64,000 bases of DNA from Apricaphanius iberus (GCA_028564705.1 JAPXFQ010000385.1:434001-498000); one strand, 5' to 3'; shown: positions 28,181 through 40,629, numbered from the stretch's first letter. Program-made: numbers and translations. Notes: generated by a model from the sequence alone, not told the origin.

Positions 28181-28930
28181 CTAGGCAGGGCGTAGGGCAG
28201 ACGAAGGCGGAGTTGTGTATCGCTTTGGGCAGAGAATCTTGCTGAATGCCCTACGGAAGCTACTGTGGCACAGTGGGTACAGGAATGGGTTAATTGCAGA
28301 GTTAAGCCACAGGAGCCAGAAGGTGACCTCATACCAGTGATGCTGGATGCATCGCCCTCTGCAGGCAGCACGGATGATCATCAGTAGGGTGTATGGTGCC
28401 CAGCAGATGGCAAAAACACATACTATGATGGCCAGGGACTTAGCAATTTTCTTATCCCTGGACAGACGGCTAGGCTGAGCAGCCCTGCTGGTTGAAGGTT
28501 CTAGTTTACCCAAACAAGGGGAGGAGGTCTGGGAGTGGATGGAGCCTCTTCCAGGCAGTTTTATCCCAAATCCCCAGTTATGGGAAAGAGGGATGCCTTC
28601 CGTCTGGGCAGAGGCAGGTTCACTTGCCTGAAGCTGAAGCTGGGCCTTCCTATGGTGGCACCTCCTCCTGCGTATGCTGAGGTAAATGCTGAGGTTGAAG
28701 AAAGCGACTGAGATGAAAGGAGAGAAAAACTCAAACATGGATGCACTTAGCAGAAAGGACCAAGAGTAATAGAACTCTGCAAAGCATTCATCTTTTGGCA
28801 CACGGCTTCTGCCCACCACCAGCTCCCAGAATATGATAGCTGGCCCATACAGGACAAAGGCCAGCACCCAGACTGCAATCATCTTGATTATGGCTTGATG
28901 AGTCAGGCTCTGTCTGGCTCGATAGCTTAC
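28181..28930 (-). CDS. hrh3-like: Histamine H3/H4-family receptor, exon 3 (TM4 to C-terminus)
   Basis: This exon supplies residues 139-387 of a 387-residue receptor. It starts after TTTTTCCTGCAG with V-S-Y-R-A-R-Q, exactly continuing T-R-A from exon 2, and ends at TAG (28183-28181). TM4 carries Trp159. The second extracellular loop has Cys187 for the conserved disulfide. TM5 has Glu205 in FEFFSPF, the residue that contacts the histamine imidazole in H3/H4 receptors. The third loop (about 225-294) is basic at both ends and only about 70 residues, nearer H4 than human H3. TM6 has CWAPY (Trp305, Pro307), and TM7 has WYE (Tyr328) and NPFLY (342-346). The tail SFRRAFSKILCPKR is H3-like. These receptors couple to Gi/o and lower cAMP. 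Subtype is discussed under exon 1. Confidence 0.93.
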   Translation of the reverse strand, partial: VSYRARQSLTHQAIIKMIAVWVLAFVLYGPAIIFWELVVGRSRVPKDECFAEFYYSWSFLLSASMFEFFSPFISVAFFNLSIYLSIRRRRCHHRKAQLQLQASEPASAQTEGIPLSHNWGFGIKLPGRGSIHSQTSSPCLGKLEPSTSRAAQPSRLSRDKKIAKSLAIIVCVFAICWAPYTLLMIIRAACRGRCIQHHWYEVTFWLLWLNSAINPFLYPLCHSSFRRAFSKILCPKRYTTPPSSALRPA

Positions 28931-29614
28931 CTGCAGGAAAAATAAGCATCAATCAGAAAAAATACTTGGATAAACTTCAATTAGTGTCACTGACTTATGA
29001 ATTTGCAAAAAGATTTGCACATGCCTTCTTTTTGTAGCAATAAAAACAGTAATACTGTACATGTGGCGCTTAGATTGTTCTGATAAACAATATTCACCTC
29101 CAAAATGAGAGATCTGATAGTTGCATATGTTCCTAACAGAGCATTTTGCTGTCAGACTGCAGGTTACTCCTAGGATTTCTAAAAGTAGAATAGAAGGCAG
29201 ATCATGTGATGCTTTCACACTGCCCCAAACGTCAATGTCAAGAGCTGCAACATTAGAGAGGCCATCAGAGAGGGGCGTCAGAGTCTCCGTCTGTGTGTGT
29301 GAATCTTTGTGTGTGTTGGCTGTGTAAATTTTTTAAACTTTTGCTGCGTTTCAAGTATCAAAGCGACAAAAGCCAGAAACACAGAAATTCAGCTAGCGGA
29401 GCATTAACCAATCAAAGGTTCTCACTGTAGTGACATTACCCGACATCAACATTGTCTAGTCAACCACGATCCACCACGGTTTTAAACATCCGCCCGAGAA
29501 AGGCCCACTCATGCACTTTGCAAACTTCAGCCTAAAAATGTACAGGTTTCAAACTAGCCGTTTTTTTTCGCGTTTTTTGACGCTGACAGAGTGCCATGTA
29601 AACGCAACATTAGT

Positions 29615-30110
29615 TATCAGGCTCCTCTCCTGTGGAACCAGTTCCCAGGTTTAGTCTGAGAGGCAGAAACTGTCTACTACTACTTCTCTGTTCTACTACA
29701 CTCAAATTCTATTATATGTTCATATTTCAACTGTTAATTTTGTTTTATCTCAGTTCTTTTCTGTCCATAGAAGCTAGTACTGGTCTGGCGCTCTGTTGCG
29801 CTGGGATGATGCTCTGTCTTTTTTGTCTTTTTGTGTTTGATGATCTGTCTTTGCTTTCAGGGATGATGATGATCCCAGAAACTCAATGTTATCTGTGTCT
29901 TGCTATTAACCTTTTACTTTTTTTTACTAAAAACTACATCATTTTTGGGGGGTTCCTTAAATTAAAAAACCTTTGCAACTGACTTGAATACGAACTGAAA
30001 GGTTATTTGGAATGTATGTACTGTATGATTGAATTGAAATTAATTTTCTTGTACAGTGCCATGAGATGACATTTGTTGTAAATTGGTACTGTATAAATAA
30101 ACTGAAATAA
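29615..30110 (+). mobile_element. 3' end of a non-LTR retrotransposon
   Basis: It starts with CAGGCTCCTCTCCTGTGGAA, which reads as the A-P-L-L-W-N-Q end block of a fish LINE ORF2. It finishes with a common teleost LINE tail: AGTGCCATGAGATGACATTT, then TTGGTACTGTATAAATAAAC and a TGAAATAAATAA run. The middle has diverged. The family resembles Rex1/L2-like elements but is not firmly assigned. It is antisense to the receptor transcript. Confidence 0.55.
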
Positions 30111-30135
30111 ATAATACGGACAGATTTTTTGTATA

Positions 30136-30157
30136 TGTGTGTGTGTGTGTGTGTGTG
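30136..30157. repeat. (GT)n microsatellite
   Basis: A short GT dinucleotide run immediately after the retrotransposon tail, probably grown from the element's 3' end. Confidence 0.85.
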
Positions 30158-30479
30158 CGACTATGGACTAAATTAATTTGTTCAGTAGGCAGAAAGAAAT
30201 CACCAGCACCACAATTGTTATGACCAAATCCCTTTAAAATACACGTAGCTGACCCCTTTGAAGTTTTTCTTTCCTTGTGATTAGTCATTTGTGACATTCT
30301 GTATCTCTGAGGTACAAATATGATTAGACACATAGACCCTTGTTTTTAACTTTGTAGCTGTTTCTGTATTTGTATTTGTTGAGGGGCGAAAAGTATTTCC
30401 ATTTGAGCAAAATTCAAAATAGGCGGGGGGGGAATTCTAATTTCATTATATTTAATCATCCATTATACTAAATGTGGAT

Positions 30480-30927
30480 ATGCAATATCGGTTTATGTTT
30501 TTCCATAAATTCAGCAATGAACATTTAAAAGGAACCTCTTTAAAACAGACCAGCAGGGGCAGAAGAGGACAGTAAGGATAATTTGGTGTTTGTGGAGGGT
30601 ACCAGGAGAGAATGGTTTAAGTCCATGAGATTCTGTATAGCAGATGTTGACAGATCTTTGATACCTCTCCTTCTGCTTATTTGACTTTTGCACATATCAC
30701 ATAGGTTTCATCTACAGCTGACTGTAAAATGCGCTCCACACAGAACTTGATCAAGTTTTTTTTGGCAGGGTGGATGACCAAGAGTTGGCTCCGCAGCAGA
30801 CAAGCTTTTTTCTATTTGGTTCGCTAAATCCATGTGGGGAGTTTAAGCTGAGTTAAAGACTGGAGCCTTGTTTTAACCTCTTTAACAGAACTTTAACATC
30901 AATTAATTTCTCTCACTCACTCACTGA
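30480..30927 (+). mobile_element. hAT fragment (same family as 49650-50580), left piece
   Basis: Sequence around 30540-30830 (CAGCAGGGGCAGAAGAGGAC, GCAGATGTTGACAGATCTTT, CTTTTTTCTATTTGGTT) aligns by eye with 49676-49906. Its continuation appears after two further insertions at 32605 (GCCTCATGAGGAAACAC), matching 50431-50450. It is therefore the outermost layer of a three-level nest. It encodes nothing intact. Confidence 0.5.
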
Positions 30928-32231
30928 CAGTGTTGGGGAGAATACTTTGTAAATGTATTTACTTACAAAATACTGAATACCTGCTTTAAAATGTATTTTG
31001 TAACGTATTCCGTTACTTTGCTGAATCCTGGTATTGTATTCTAAATACTTGGAATATTTCATCTTAAAAACAGCATGTAAGTCTATTAAATGTCATAAAA
31101 TGTGCTGGTAGCTTCTCCCACATTAAAACAGAGGGCATATTAATACTAAAAAATGAAAAATACAAAAATAAAGTATTTAATGGTTTTTGGCACGACACTG
31201 CTACCTCTCAGTGACCAAAAACCAACCAAACAAACAAACTGGTTTTTAGCAGTAATACTGTATCTCTTTACATTTCATTGGAATTTATATTTAGTCATTT
31301 GAAATTAAGTTTAACTGTTTTTCAGCCACAGCCAATAAGGCTATTTGCAACTTTCTGTTATAAACATGAAAGGCATTGCAAACTGACATTCATTACAATC
31401 CAAGTGAAAAGCTTTTATCCTTGTAGCCCTAATTTTCGGGAAGCCCATCACAACAACATATAATCAAGGTAACATCATGTCAGATACAACCACTGTAACT
31501 TTGAGAAATGACCTAACTAACACGATACAGGCCCTGTCAAATAATGGTAAAAAAAAACAGTGGTAGAGGATTTTGATTTGTTTTTTTACGTCGTTGCAGT
31601 GTCTTAATTTTTTTGTGAGTTGCACATACCTTGAAAGGCTGGCCAGTCGGATGCTTTATGTTTCAAGTTTGCCGTTGACATTGTCGATGTGTGGCATCAT
31701 CATTACTAACCTTTGCAAAAAATATTTAAGGTGGCAAAACGAAGATTCTGCTTCATTCATTGATGTTGCCTTGTAGCTGCTCCCCTCAAGTTTGCCTGCA
31801 TACAGTTTGACACATAGCAAAGTGCGACTCTATGACTACTGTTGCCAGATTTGATATTTTCCCCCGTTTTAACCACCATGGCTTTAATGAGACTTTTGTC
31901 AGGAAAGCTCGAATGAAATCTAGCATCCCTTGAAAAAAAAAAAAAACTGCGAGCGAGCACCATTGAATGCATAATTTCCTTCCCTGCTAGTAGGTTTATG
32001 TAGTTGCGGTTGTGGATGACACCCTTTCAGCTCTTGGTCTGAATCCATACCTGGTAACTAACGTTAACGCTGGTGATAGTCAGGAGGGTTTCGGCCATAG
32101 GATATCTAAGGTTTCAGTGGCATGGTCTTTAGGGGTATTATAGGATAGTCTACACAACGCAGAGACACACATTTTCCTAACTTTATTTCTTAATTTCCTG
32201 TCTTCGAGATGGAAAGTAGAAAACACAAAAG
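30928..32231 (-). mobile_element. hAT-like element with TIR CAGTGTTGGGGAG (copy 1, inverted)
   Basis: The left end is CAGTGTTGGGGAGAATAC, followed by a GTATTCCGTTAC-rich subterminal zone. The body on the minus strand aligns over more than 1 kb with 41939-43470 on the plus strand, for example AAACGGGGGAAAA, GTCAAACTGTATGCAGGCAA and TTTTTTGCAAAGGTTAGT. A decayed minus-strand frame near 31760-31890 (KTGENIKSGNSSHRV) may derive from a BED-finger region of the transposase. The right end is missing, cut by the TAGGGGTG element at 32232. Confidence 0.6.
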
Positions 32232-32604
32232 TAGGGGTGGACCGCTCCGACTTTTTCAATCCCAATACAGATATCGATGCCTGGATTTTGTGTATCTGTC
32301 GATACCCGATACTGATCCGATACTATTGTTGAATAAATAAACTGTATGTGTATATAAACTTCCACTTTATACCTTTCTTGAAGAGACTAAAGGTACCAGA
32401 CTTTACTAACTAAACATAGCTAAGACAGAAAAATAAAACAGATGTAAAATATAAAATTACCAAAATTAATCTTTTTTTTTGTCAATTCATTGCAGATTTT
32501 CCACATTTTGAATATCGGTTCATAGTATCGGTTAAGTTTAACCGATACATTAGATGGTATCGGGGCTGATACCCGATACCAGTATCGGTATTTGTGCAGC
32601 ACTA
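32232..32604. mobile_element. hAT MITE of the TAGGGATG/CGATACC family (copy 1)
   Basis: The left end is TAGGGGTGGACC and the right end GTGCAGCACTA. Subterminal zones are packed with CGATACC/GGTATCG words. Flanking octamers (CACAAAAG, CACACACT) agree only partly, so the target duplication is doubtful. It is related to the elements at 33216-33535 and 40630-40999. Confidence 0.65.
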
Positions 32605-32710
32605 CACACACTGTGCACTGTTGCCTCATGAGGAAACACAGCCTTTTCACATAAGGATTTTAAGTATTTCTTTTTCTTTTTCGTAAGTTTGAGAAATAAC
32701 TTTAACTGGA
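32605..32710 (+). mobile_element. hAT fragment (family of 49650-50580), right piece
   Basis: The stretch CACACACTGTGCACTGTTGC followed by CTCATGAGGAAACAC resembles 50411-50450. It appears to be the continuation of the element broken at 30927. It fades into unrelated sequence by about 32710. Confidence 0.4.
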
Positions 32711-32779
32711 AGCTTTGGGCTTCTGTCTTGTTTGACCAAGAATAAACATTTTGGCTACAAACACTGAATTTGTCATGCA

Positions 32780-32880
32780 AAAATGTATTTTGAAGAACAC
32801 CTTATGCCCACAGTTAAGCATGGTGGAGGGGCTTGTTTCTTTTCCAAAGGCCTTAGGAACTTTGTCAAAGAGTATAGTAT
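32780..32880 (+). mobile_element. Possible Tc1-like transposase scrap
   Basis: The frame reads MPTVKHGGGACFF, resembling the (T)VKHGGGS block of Tc1 transposases. It is only about 30 residues long and has no supporting termini. It could be chance or a very short relic. Confidence 0.3.
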
Positions 32881-32892
32881 GGGAAATTCTAT

Positions 32893-33215
32893 AACACACG
32901 TGTCAAACTCATGGCACGGGGGCCAAATCCGCCCCTCCATGGCCATTTCTGTGGCCCTCCAAACTCTAGAGAACCCTATAGATAGAAAATATAAGTTCCA
33001 TTTTTATTAGTAAAATAAAATCACTGTTTATTTAAACAGTGTTTAATCATCATTATGTAAAGTTGTTTGGAATTATTTCATTTTAAGACGTCCTTTTGGA
33101 ATGCCGAGTGTGATTTTAAAGTTTTTTTTAATAGTTTTATCAATACTTCCTGGGAAAATCGGCCCTTTAAAGATATTCATCAACTTGATGTGGCCCAAAA
33201 TGAAAATTATCTGAT
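32893..33215 (-). mobile_element. hAT-type MITE, inverted copy of 26741-27091
   Basis: It starts CACACGTGTCAAACTCATGG, the reverse complement of the right terminus of the 26741 copy. It ends with CATCAACTTGATGTGGCCC, the counterpart of that copy's left part. The last roughly 15 bases, including the terminal CAG...GTGTCAAAC, are missing where another MITE begins at 33216, so the right end is truncated. Central sequence is AT-rich and diverged. Confidence 0.65.
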
Positions 33216-33535
33216 CTGAGTACTTGCAGATATCGAGTACCAATTCGATACGTCTACCACACAAAAAAATGCAATGAATTGGAAGACATGTTTTATTTCT
33301 TCCCTGCTTGTTTCAACAAATGAAGATTTAGATAAAAATATAAATATTATTACATTTTTACCACAAAACTAAAATTTCAAGTGAAAAATATTTTCTGTAA
33401 AAATTATTGCAGAGTGTCCACATTTTAAGTATTGGTTCCTGGTATTGGTTAAATAACGGACACCGATACGAATACATCAGAATGGTATCGCCCCAATACC
33501 CGATACCAGTATAGGTGGATCCCTATAAAATACAA
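33216..33535. mobile_element. hAT MITE of the TAGGGATG/CGATACC family (copy 2, left-truncated)
   Basis: Left part is GAGTACTTGCAGATATCGAG and the right end is CCAGTATAGGTGGATCCCTA. The subterminal GATATCG/CGATACC words are characteristic of this family. The extreme left terminus is lost at its junction with the neighbouring hAT MITE. Confidence 0.6.
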
Positions 33536-35484
33536 AGACTTTTTCTATGCAAAGTTAATGAGCTCAACCAGATAATATAATTTTTTTATGTCTGTTAGAA
33601 GAATATTTATCAAAACACGGTCAAATTAAGAGAAATGAAACCAGAAAAAAAATTTTAAAATAAAATCTTCAGAAAACGTTTGGGTTGAGCTAAGGGAACA
33701 AAGCATAAGAGAAGATCTAGAACAGATCTAAAGTTACTGAGCAAAGAAGAATAGTCAAACATCACTCTCACTTAAGACTCCAACCATGAGAAATGTGTCA
33801 GAAAAACAGGAATAATATTCTACAAATAATTACTTCTTTCTATTTCATGGAACATATTTAGCATCGTATTTAATAAATTAATAAATCAGAAAATGTGCTC
33901 TGTAGCGGTGTGCTTGTCAGATTAAAAGCAGCTTCTGAAAATTACATTTAAGTAAATATTACACAAATCTGTCATTTATCTTACATTTCGTATTAATTAA
34001 TTTTTTGTTTTAAATCTGATGACATATTTAATCTCAGGTTGTTTTCATTAGATTAATCGGAAAATCATCATAATTATATATTATTATATATTATATTATA
34101 TATTAAGTTAATGAAACAAATAAACACTTCTAAAAAAGTAAGTTTTTTATTTTAGATACAATCTTGAAAGCACTGTAGAATAACTGTATAAGATCATACA
34201 GCTTTTAAGATCTGAAAAAAATAGGAGCACAGTTAGAATAGAAAACCTTAGACTTTTGAGTAACTATGTTCATAAACTGTATAAGATCTTTTCACAGAAA
34301 GTAATAGCTATTATTCCCAGTATTGGAAAAAAAAAAGATATTATAAGTCTAACCGTGGGATTTGAATAACTTTACAACTCAATGAAAGGTAAAGCAAATC
34401 TACATAAAAATAGTCATGAGGCATCCAACTCTTGACGATTAAATATCTACCACGAGTTATCAACACAAACCATGTCCAAGAATCGAACATCATTTAGTGT
34501 TTAAAAGTGTGAAAGACTGTTAAGTCAATGAAGCACCTCTCGGGACCACTCGTATCAATTAATGTTATATCCTACGTCCCTGCCCACATACCTACTCAGT
34601 GGACAGTGTGCTTTAGAGCCTCTCCAGCTCCTCTTAAAATGTGGCACTGTGCTTCTCTCTAATTAGCTTTAGTTCAGTAAAAATTAAACCTGAATCCACT
34701 TGTGTTTGAACAAATTAATTTGTACCTGACTCGAAACCCTGCTGCATGTCAATCATCTGCTGAAACCCAGAATTTGAATGCCCAGTGCCCCACTAAATAT
34801 TCCGTCCTCTTGAAGATTTTCATATTTTTCCCACGACAACCACATATGTCCTTATATTTCATATGGATTGTCTGCAAGAAAAGTAAGCCTATGGTATGAA
34901 ACATCGTAGACTTACTTCAAAATATGTTGAATATTTTAAGACATCACTGACTAATATATTTTGGAATGATGTCTTCAGGACATCAGGATGCGGAAACATC
35001 TTATCAGACATTTATGAATGTATTTTCATCTTTGTTCGATAAATGTTTTCCATCGGTACAAAGTACAAGTAAAAATAGGAACTTTTCTAAGCCATAGTTA
35101 ACACCTGCATTAAGAAAATCTTCCATTACAAAACAATAAGTTGAATTTAAAAAATCTCTCATTCATTCCACAACATTTAATATTGAATACTATAGAAAAT
35201 ATAAAAATAAATGTAGCAAATTCGAAAATATGCCAAGAAAAAAAAATTCTGAAAAGTTAGGAAATTCATGTGAAAATCTAAAAAAAGTACTTGAAATGTT
35301 ATAAATGAATTATTAAACAAAAAACTAACAACATGGAATTCCATCTGAGTTTTCTGATACAGTAGTATGAAAAATTATCAAGGCCCCATTGATACAGGTG
35401 GTTTCAATTATTTTTTTGTGAAATTCGGTCCTTCGCTGGCTAAAAAACATTGTAAATACAGGAAATATTAAAAATTTTGTGATT

Positions 35485-36960
35485 AGCCTTACCCTTTTTA
35501 AATGAATTTGATCCTCCAACTCCTAATGAGGTGCTTGAAATTATATTAAAGATAAAGGACATAGCTCCAGGACATGATAGAATTAGAGCCAATCATGTAA
35601 CGAGGGTAGCTTCCTCTATTATTGAGCCTGTGACTTATGTTCTCTCTTTATGACACAAAACAGGTGATGTACACATAAGATCTCATAATAGCCAAAGTAA
35701 CTCCATTATTTAAGTCTGTTAATTCTAATTTGTTTAATAGCTACCAACCTATCTCAGTTCTACCTTTGTTTTCAAAAGTACTCAAAAATTGGTTTAAAGA
35801 AGGATATTAAAACATTTACAGAAAATTACATCTTATATGATGATTCAGAGAGAACATGTCTACAGAAATGACTCTTTTACAGTTGGTTGATGAAATCACT
35901 AAAAAATCTGCATTAGAAAAATAACATTATAGGTATATTGTTAGACTTGTCAAAAGCATTTGACACAGTAAATAATAATATTATTTTAACTAAATCAGAA
36001 AATTATGGTTTTGAACATATAGGTCTAAAATGGGTGCAAAACTAATTTTATGAGAGACAGCAATCTTAACTCAAAGTGTGAAAAAAACTGTTTTGCAGGG
36101 TTCCACAGGGATCCATTTTGGGACCCCTTTTATTCTTAATCTATGTCAGTGATCTAAAAGATGTTTGCAATAATGTCATGCCGCTCATGTTTGCAGACGA
36201 TAAATGTCTTCTGTTATCACACTCTAATGTTGACACATTGATAAGAGAAGCAAATGATGAATTTAAAAAATATCTATTTCTAAATGATTTAAACCAAATC
36301 AACACTATTAATATACAGAAAAATAACTTTATGATTTTTAGCACACAAAACAAAAGAGATTATTATATGGATGTAGAGGTATCTGATGGCAAAGCGAATT
36401 AAAATCCTAAAAGCTAACCTGGGAATATATTAACAATAATATTCAACATCTTTCTGGAAACATAATGGGATCTGTCAGTATATTAAGTAGATTTCGCTCA
36501 CTAGTTGATACTTCATGTATTAAAACCTAATATTATAGTTTATTTTGCTCCTGCATTATGTACTGTAATATGGTTTTTGGTGCAACATGCCAAACATACC
36601 TACATAAGATTGTATTAATTCAAAATAAATTCTTAAGAATTATGAATAATGCAAATAGATTCTCATAATCTGCTCCTCTTTTCATTAAATATAATATTTT
36701 GTCCATATTAGACGTTAACATCTATTGCATAAATATCTTTATGTATATGTATGTGAATATGCCAAATGTTATGCCCAGAGCTTTTAACTATTTTTTATGT
36801 ATTCTTCTGATGTTCAAGCCTACTCCACAACGTGTTGCAAAGACTGCTGTACTTTAAATGTTACATGTGCAAAAAAATGCAAATCAAATATCTCAAGACA
36901 TCAATTTAGTTTTGGCTATTCTTAAATATTTATGTATCCATGTGTTTCTGATTTTCTATG
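35485..36960 (+). mobile_element. Broken non-LTR retrotransposon (reverse transcriptase)
   Basis: Interrupted frames on the plus strand give RT motifs in the right order. They are APGHDRI (about 35565), a NSYQPISVLPLFSKVLK block (35735-35790), the active-site entry GSILGPLLFLIYVSDL (about 36110-36160), and FADD at 36190-36201 (YADD-type catalytic Asp pair). A later part (36570-36700) reads VFGATCQTYLHKIVLIQNKFLRI, shown as degraded pieces, typical of the C-terminal region of L2/CR1/Daphne-like elements. Many stops and frameshifts make it dead. It lies antisense to the receptor transcript. No endonuclease domain or clear 3' tail was seen. Confidence 0.75.
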
Positions 36961-37291
36961 TTTCCCAGTGCACCTGAAAGAAATGGATGAAGTACTTCCT
37001 CAGTATGCTATAAATTTCTACTAAATCCTGCAAAAAACATACAAAAACAATTATGAAAATGGAGTACGATTTCATGATAACTCAATTTCTTCCTAAATCA
37101 TGTTGCAAACATGTTAAAAGACTCTATTACAACATATTTTTAGAACTTTTTACTTCTGTCTGTCAATGTTTAATTAAGGTAATCGCATCTGCTTGTTGAT
37201 GCTATTGTGGAAAGTTAAAATTCATCCATGGAATGTCAGCTGTCCAGATGTCCTTATATTTATCCTTTTATTTATTGTTATCACTCTTAAC

Positions 37292-38468
37292 TAGGGATAA
37301 GTATTGTTTAGGTTTTATCTGATACCGGTGCCAAACCGGTATTTTGAAATAGTGCCGGTGCTTAAACAGTGTTTGAAAGGGTGCTTAAAGAATGGAAAGC
37401 GTACAAACTTAGTCCAAAAACCCTCTCATTTATTTTTTCTTATAAATGATTACAAATTTTAATCTAATTAATCACATGGTAGCTGTGAATTAATCACCGT
37501 TCCTAAATGACCAAAAGACTACAGTTTCAGTGTAAATTAAGGACAAATCCAGATGCTCTTTTTTAAATTACATTTTGGAGAAATCAATAGAATTTTTGTT
37601 TTGAACTCCACAATCACATTCACAATGTTTGCATAGTCTCATATGTAAAATAACAAACACAACTAAGGTAGTAGAACTAACCAAAATTAAGATATGAATA
37701 AGCTTAACATTTGGATATAACCAGTCTTTGGTAAACTTCACATACTGTAAATCAAATCAGGAAACAAATGCTCTTATTGTGAAGATGCAAATGGCTACTT
37801 CCGCTAATGAGTTAGCACAAATCAAGTCTAAAAACATCACTTTAACTGAATATTTGTGCATTTTAATGCAGTGGTAACTCACTATGAAATGTATTGAAGC
37901 TATACAGTGAAGCAACATGCATAAATCAACATAAACGTACTGCATTTATACTCTCCAATTAGAAAAGCGAGCTGACATCCCAAGCAGATGGTAAGGAACA
38001 TTCCCTACAGACATCTTATGAACTTATAATCATATCAATCCAATACGGCAATAATAATATACTCACATGTTATTTAGGCACACACACACACACATGTTGC
38101 ATCGATCCGCAGTTTGGCTGGTTAGGAAGAACTAATGTGGTGCGGGTTAAATTATAAACAGTGCTGTGTTCTCTGCTTATGTTAATTGCATTAAAAAATT
38201 TAGTTATTTCAAGGAATTAATTGACCAGCGTTAATACGTTAATTTTGACAGGTTTATTAGTTTTTTTGCAAAAAGATAGCCATGTTAGCCGTTTCTGGTG
38301 AGGGCATGGCGCTTGGCTGATGCATGCCCAGAATCCATTTTGCTTGACATTTCCAGGGAAAAAAAGAACCGAAATAAAGGCACTGAAATGTGAGCTCCTT
38401 TTGGCTCTGGTTACCACAGTTTATGTCAGAACTAGAATTATGGCACCAAATATCAGTACCAATCCCTA
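37292..38468. mobile_element. Non-autonomous hAT element with 8-bp target duplication
   Basis: The left end is TAGGGATAAGTATTG and the right end, read inward, is TAGGGATTGGTACTG. Flanks are CTCTTAAC (37284-37291) and CTTTTAAC (38469-38476), 7 of 8 identical, an expected hAT duplication. The inside is AT-rich, has TTAATTAATC-type words and a short CA run (38080-38094), and shows no transposase. Confidence 0.75.
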
Positions 38469-40629
38469 CTTTTAACCTCATACATGTTAAATTATTTTAA
38501 CATTGAAGTTTAAAAGTTCCTTTTGATCACCTTCAAGTTTTATTACTTTTTAAATCTGCAAAATCCACTTTGCTGAATTAGATTCAATCACAGTGTTTTT
38601 TTTTGGGGTGATGGAGTTTAAAAATGCACCACGCCCTCACCAAATTTTTTTACTTAGTAAAGAAAGAAAAAAAAGTGACCCTTGCTTCTCCTCTTCACTA
38701 TTATGTTCTACTTAAATAAATCAGCATAGATTCCATTTAACTTTGTGGCTTAAATGTTGGAAAATGTGGAAAAGCTGCACGCATAGATATACCAAGTGCT
38801 AAACCTTAAAATCTGTGATAAATGGTTCTAATAAGCCTGTCAAATTAAGACTCATTCTAATGACTAAAACGAACAACCAAAAGATGGCTTCTCTCTAAAG
38901 CTGTGAGATTTTGACAGTACTATCTCATGCCAGCTGTGTGTCATCTGACTCCACCTTTTCTTTTCAAAGACAAACTGTGTCTCTGACTGCTGACAGCCCT
39001 TTGTCTCATAATGTTCAGAGAGAAATGCTTTTAGGAAAATGTTGGTCGGCTTCAGGCAACCTTTGGCTGCAGCGATTGATCTCTCAAGGTTGGAGGGACC
39101 ATGGCACAGAGGAGGACCTCTATGATCAAAGCTGTATAATTAAAGAAGAAGCTCACTATCTCTCTGGTGTTATTTGTATGCATTGCTCTGATGTTAAGTG
39201 TTTGCTTCTGAAAGGAGACAGAATACTCACTTTGTCTCCTGTGCCAAGTTATCACAGAGGTATATATACAGTCAGCAGAGTTATGCATTATCAAGGTGCA
39301 GAGAAAAAAAAGCTGAATGAGGTGAACAGCTTGAAAATATATAGAAATGTTATCATATGGCAGGAACAAAAGTGAGGAAATGTGTATACACAAAAATATG
39401 TAAAAATAGACCATAGGCCATTGGTAATGTTTTCTTGTGTTTGTATTTATTTCAGAAGGCCAATCTCTGCCAAAACTCATAATCCAACTTTTCTATTTTG
39501 GTCATGGGAGAGTAACTATAATTAGGGGTGGCACTAGGCCTGAAGGGGTCAGGAGTTATTAACCTTCACAGATGGACACGTTTGGGAGAATGTGGTGACT
39601 GTGCCACAACCGCTGGCCTTTGAGTCTCATCAGAAATAAAAAAGAAATGCAGATCACAAGCAATAAATATTCTGAATATAGGAGATTGACTAGATCTTAA
39701 CAGGTGAAGTAGAGCTCTTTAACAGGATGTTTATTTTAAAAGAACTGAGGACAAGCAGCCAGTTCTGGTTTGACTATCTCTGGAGATTTCTTTTCCCTAT
39801 AATACATCTGACACAAAGCTATACTCAACCCGACAAAAGCAGCATGCTTCTGTGTTTAAAAATCAGAAACTGATCAAATGATTCAAATGCTATTTCACCG
39901 AAAGAAACAAATTAGTTTAGGGGAAACTGAAAAAAGAAGAAATACTGCAAATATATGTTTGCAAACCTTGAAACTAATGTTTTTTTTGAAGGAAATGTAG
40001 GTTCAGTTTCAGCATTAAGTCTTCTTTAGTAGAAATATGTAAGCCAGACCCGATACCAGGCTCACTCAAGACAGATTCCTGCGTGGGTGTAAATTAAGTT
40101 GCAACCATGCAATGTATTCTGTCAACACAACAATGAAATACAACCATGAGTAACATTGTGGTCCAAACTCCATACCAAGCAGTGGTATTAATTTGCTGCT
40201 TGCTAGCCACAAATAAACACAAACTAATGTGCTGTGCTATTGTAAGGCTAACTTGCATGCTAATGGCAGTTCTGGTTAAAAATGTCTTGAGAAATACACA
40301 TAAGGAAGGGAAATATCAAGGTTTTGAGACAATTATGTTAAATGTTGGAGAGAAGACTTGTGGACGAGCTATTTTACAAAGGGACTTAAATGAACCCTTG
40401 TAAGGTCCTTTTTTTATATATATAATTCTGTCCATTTTTGTGTAGCTTCAAACTATAAACCGCCCATTATTTGCTTTGTGAGTGGTTTGACAAAAGCATT
40501 TATTGTATCTGCAGTTATGAATCAGGGGCTGGTGTTGAAATTCAGCCTGGGAATAAGAAGGTTTCTTTATGTCGAGTGGGTTGTGGATGAGTAAAGTATT
40601 AACATTATTATTATTATTATTATTATTAT

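Noticed and set aside
36118..36402. Host gene encoding the FADD-containing frame
   Set aside because: The motif order and surrounding broken frames are those of a dead non-LTR reverse transcriptase.
38911..39480. Overlapping 154-codon (+) and 142-codon (-) frames in intron 2
   Set aside because: No domain or transposon motif, and frames open on both strands suggest chance lack of stops.
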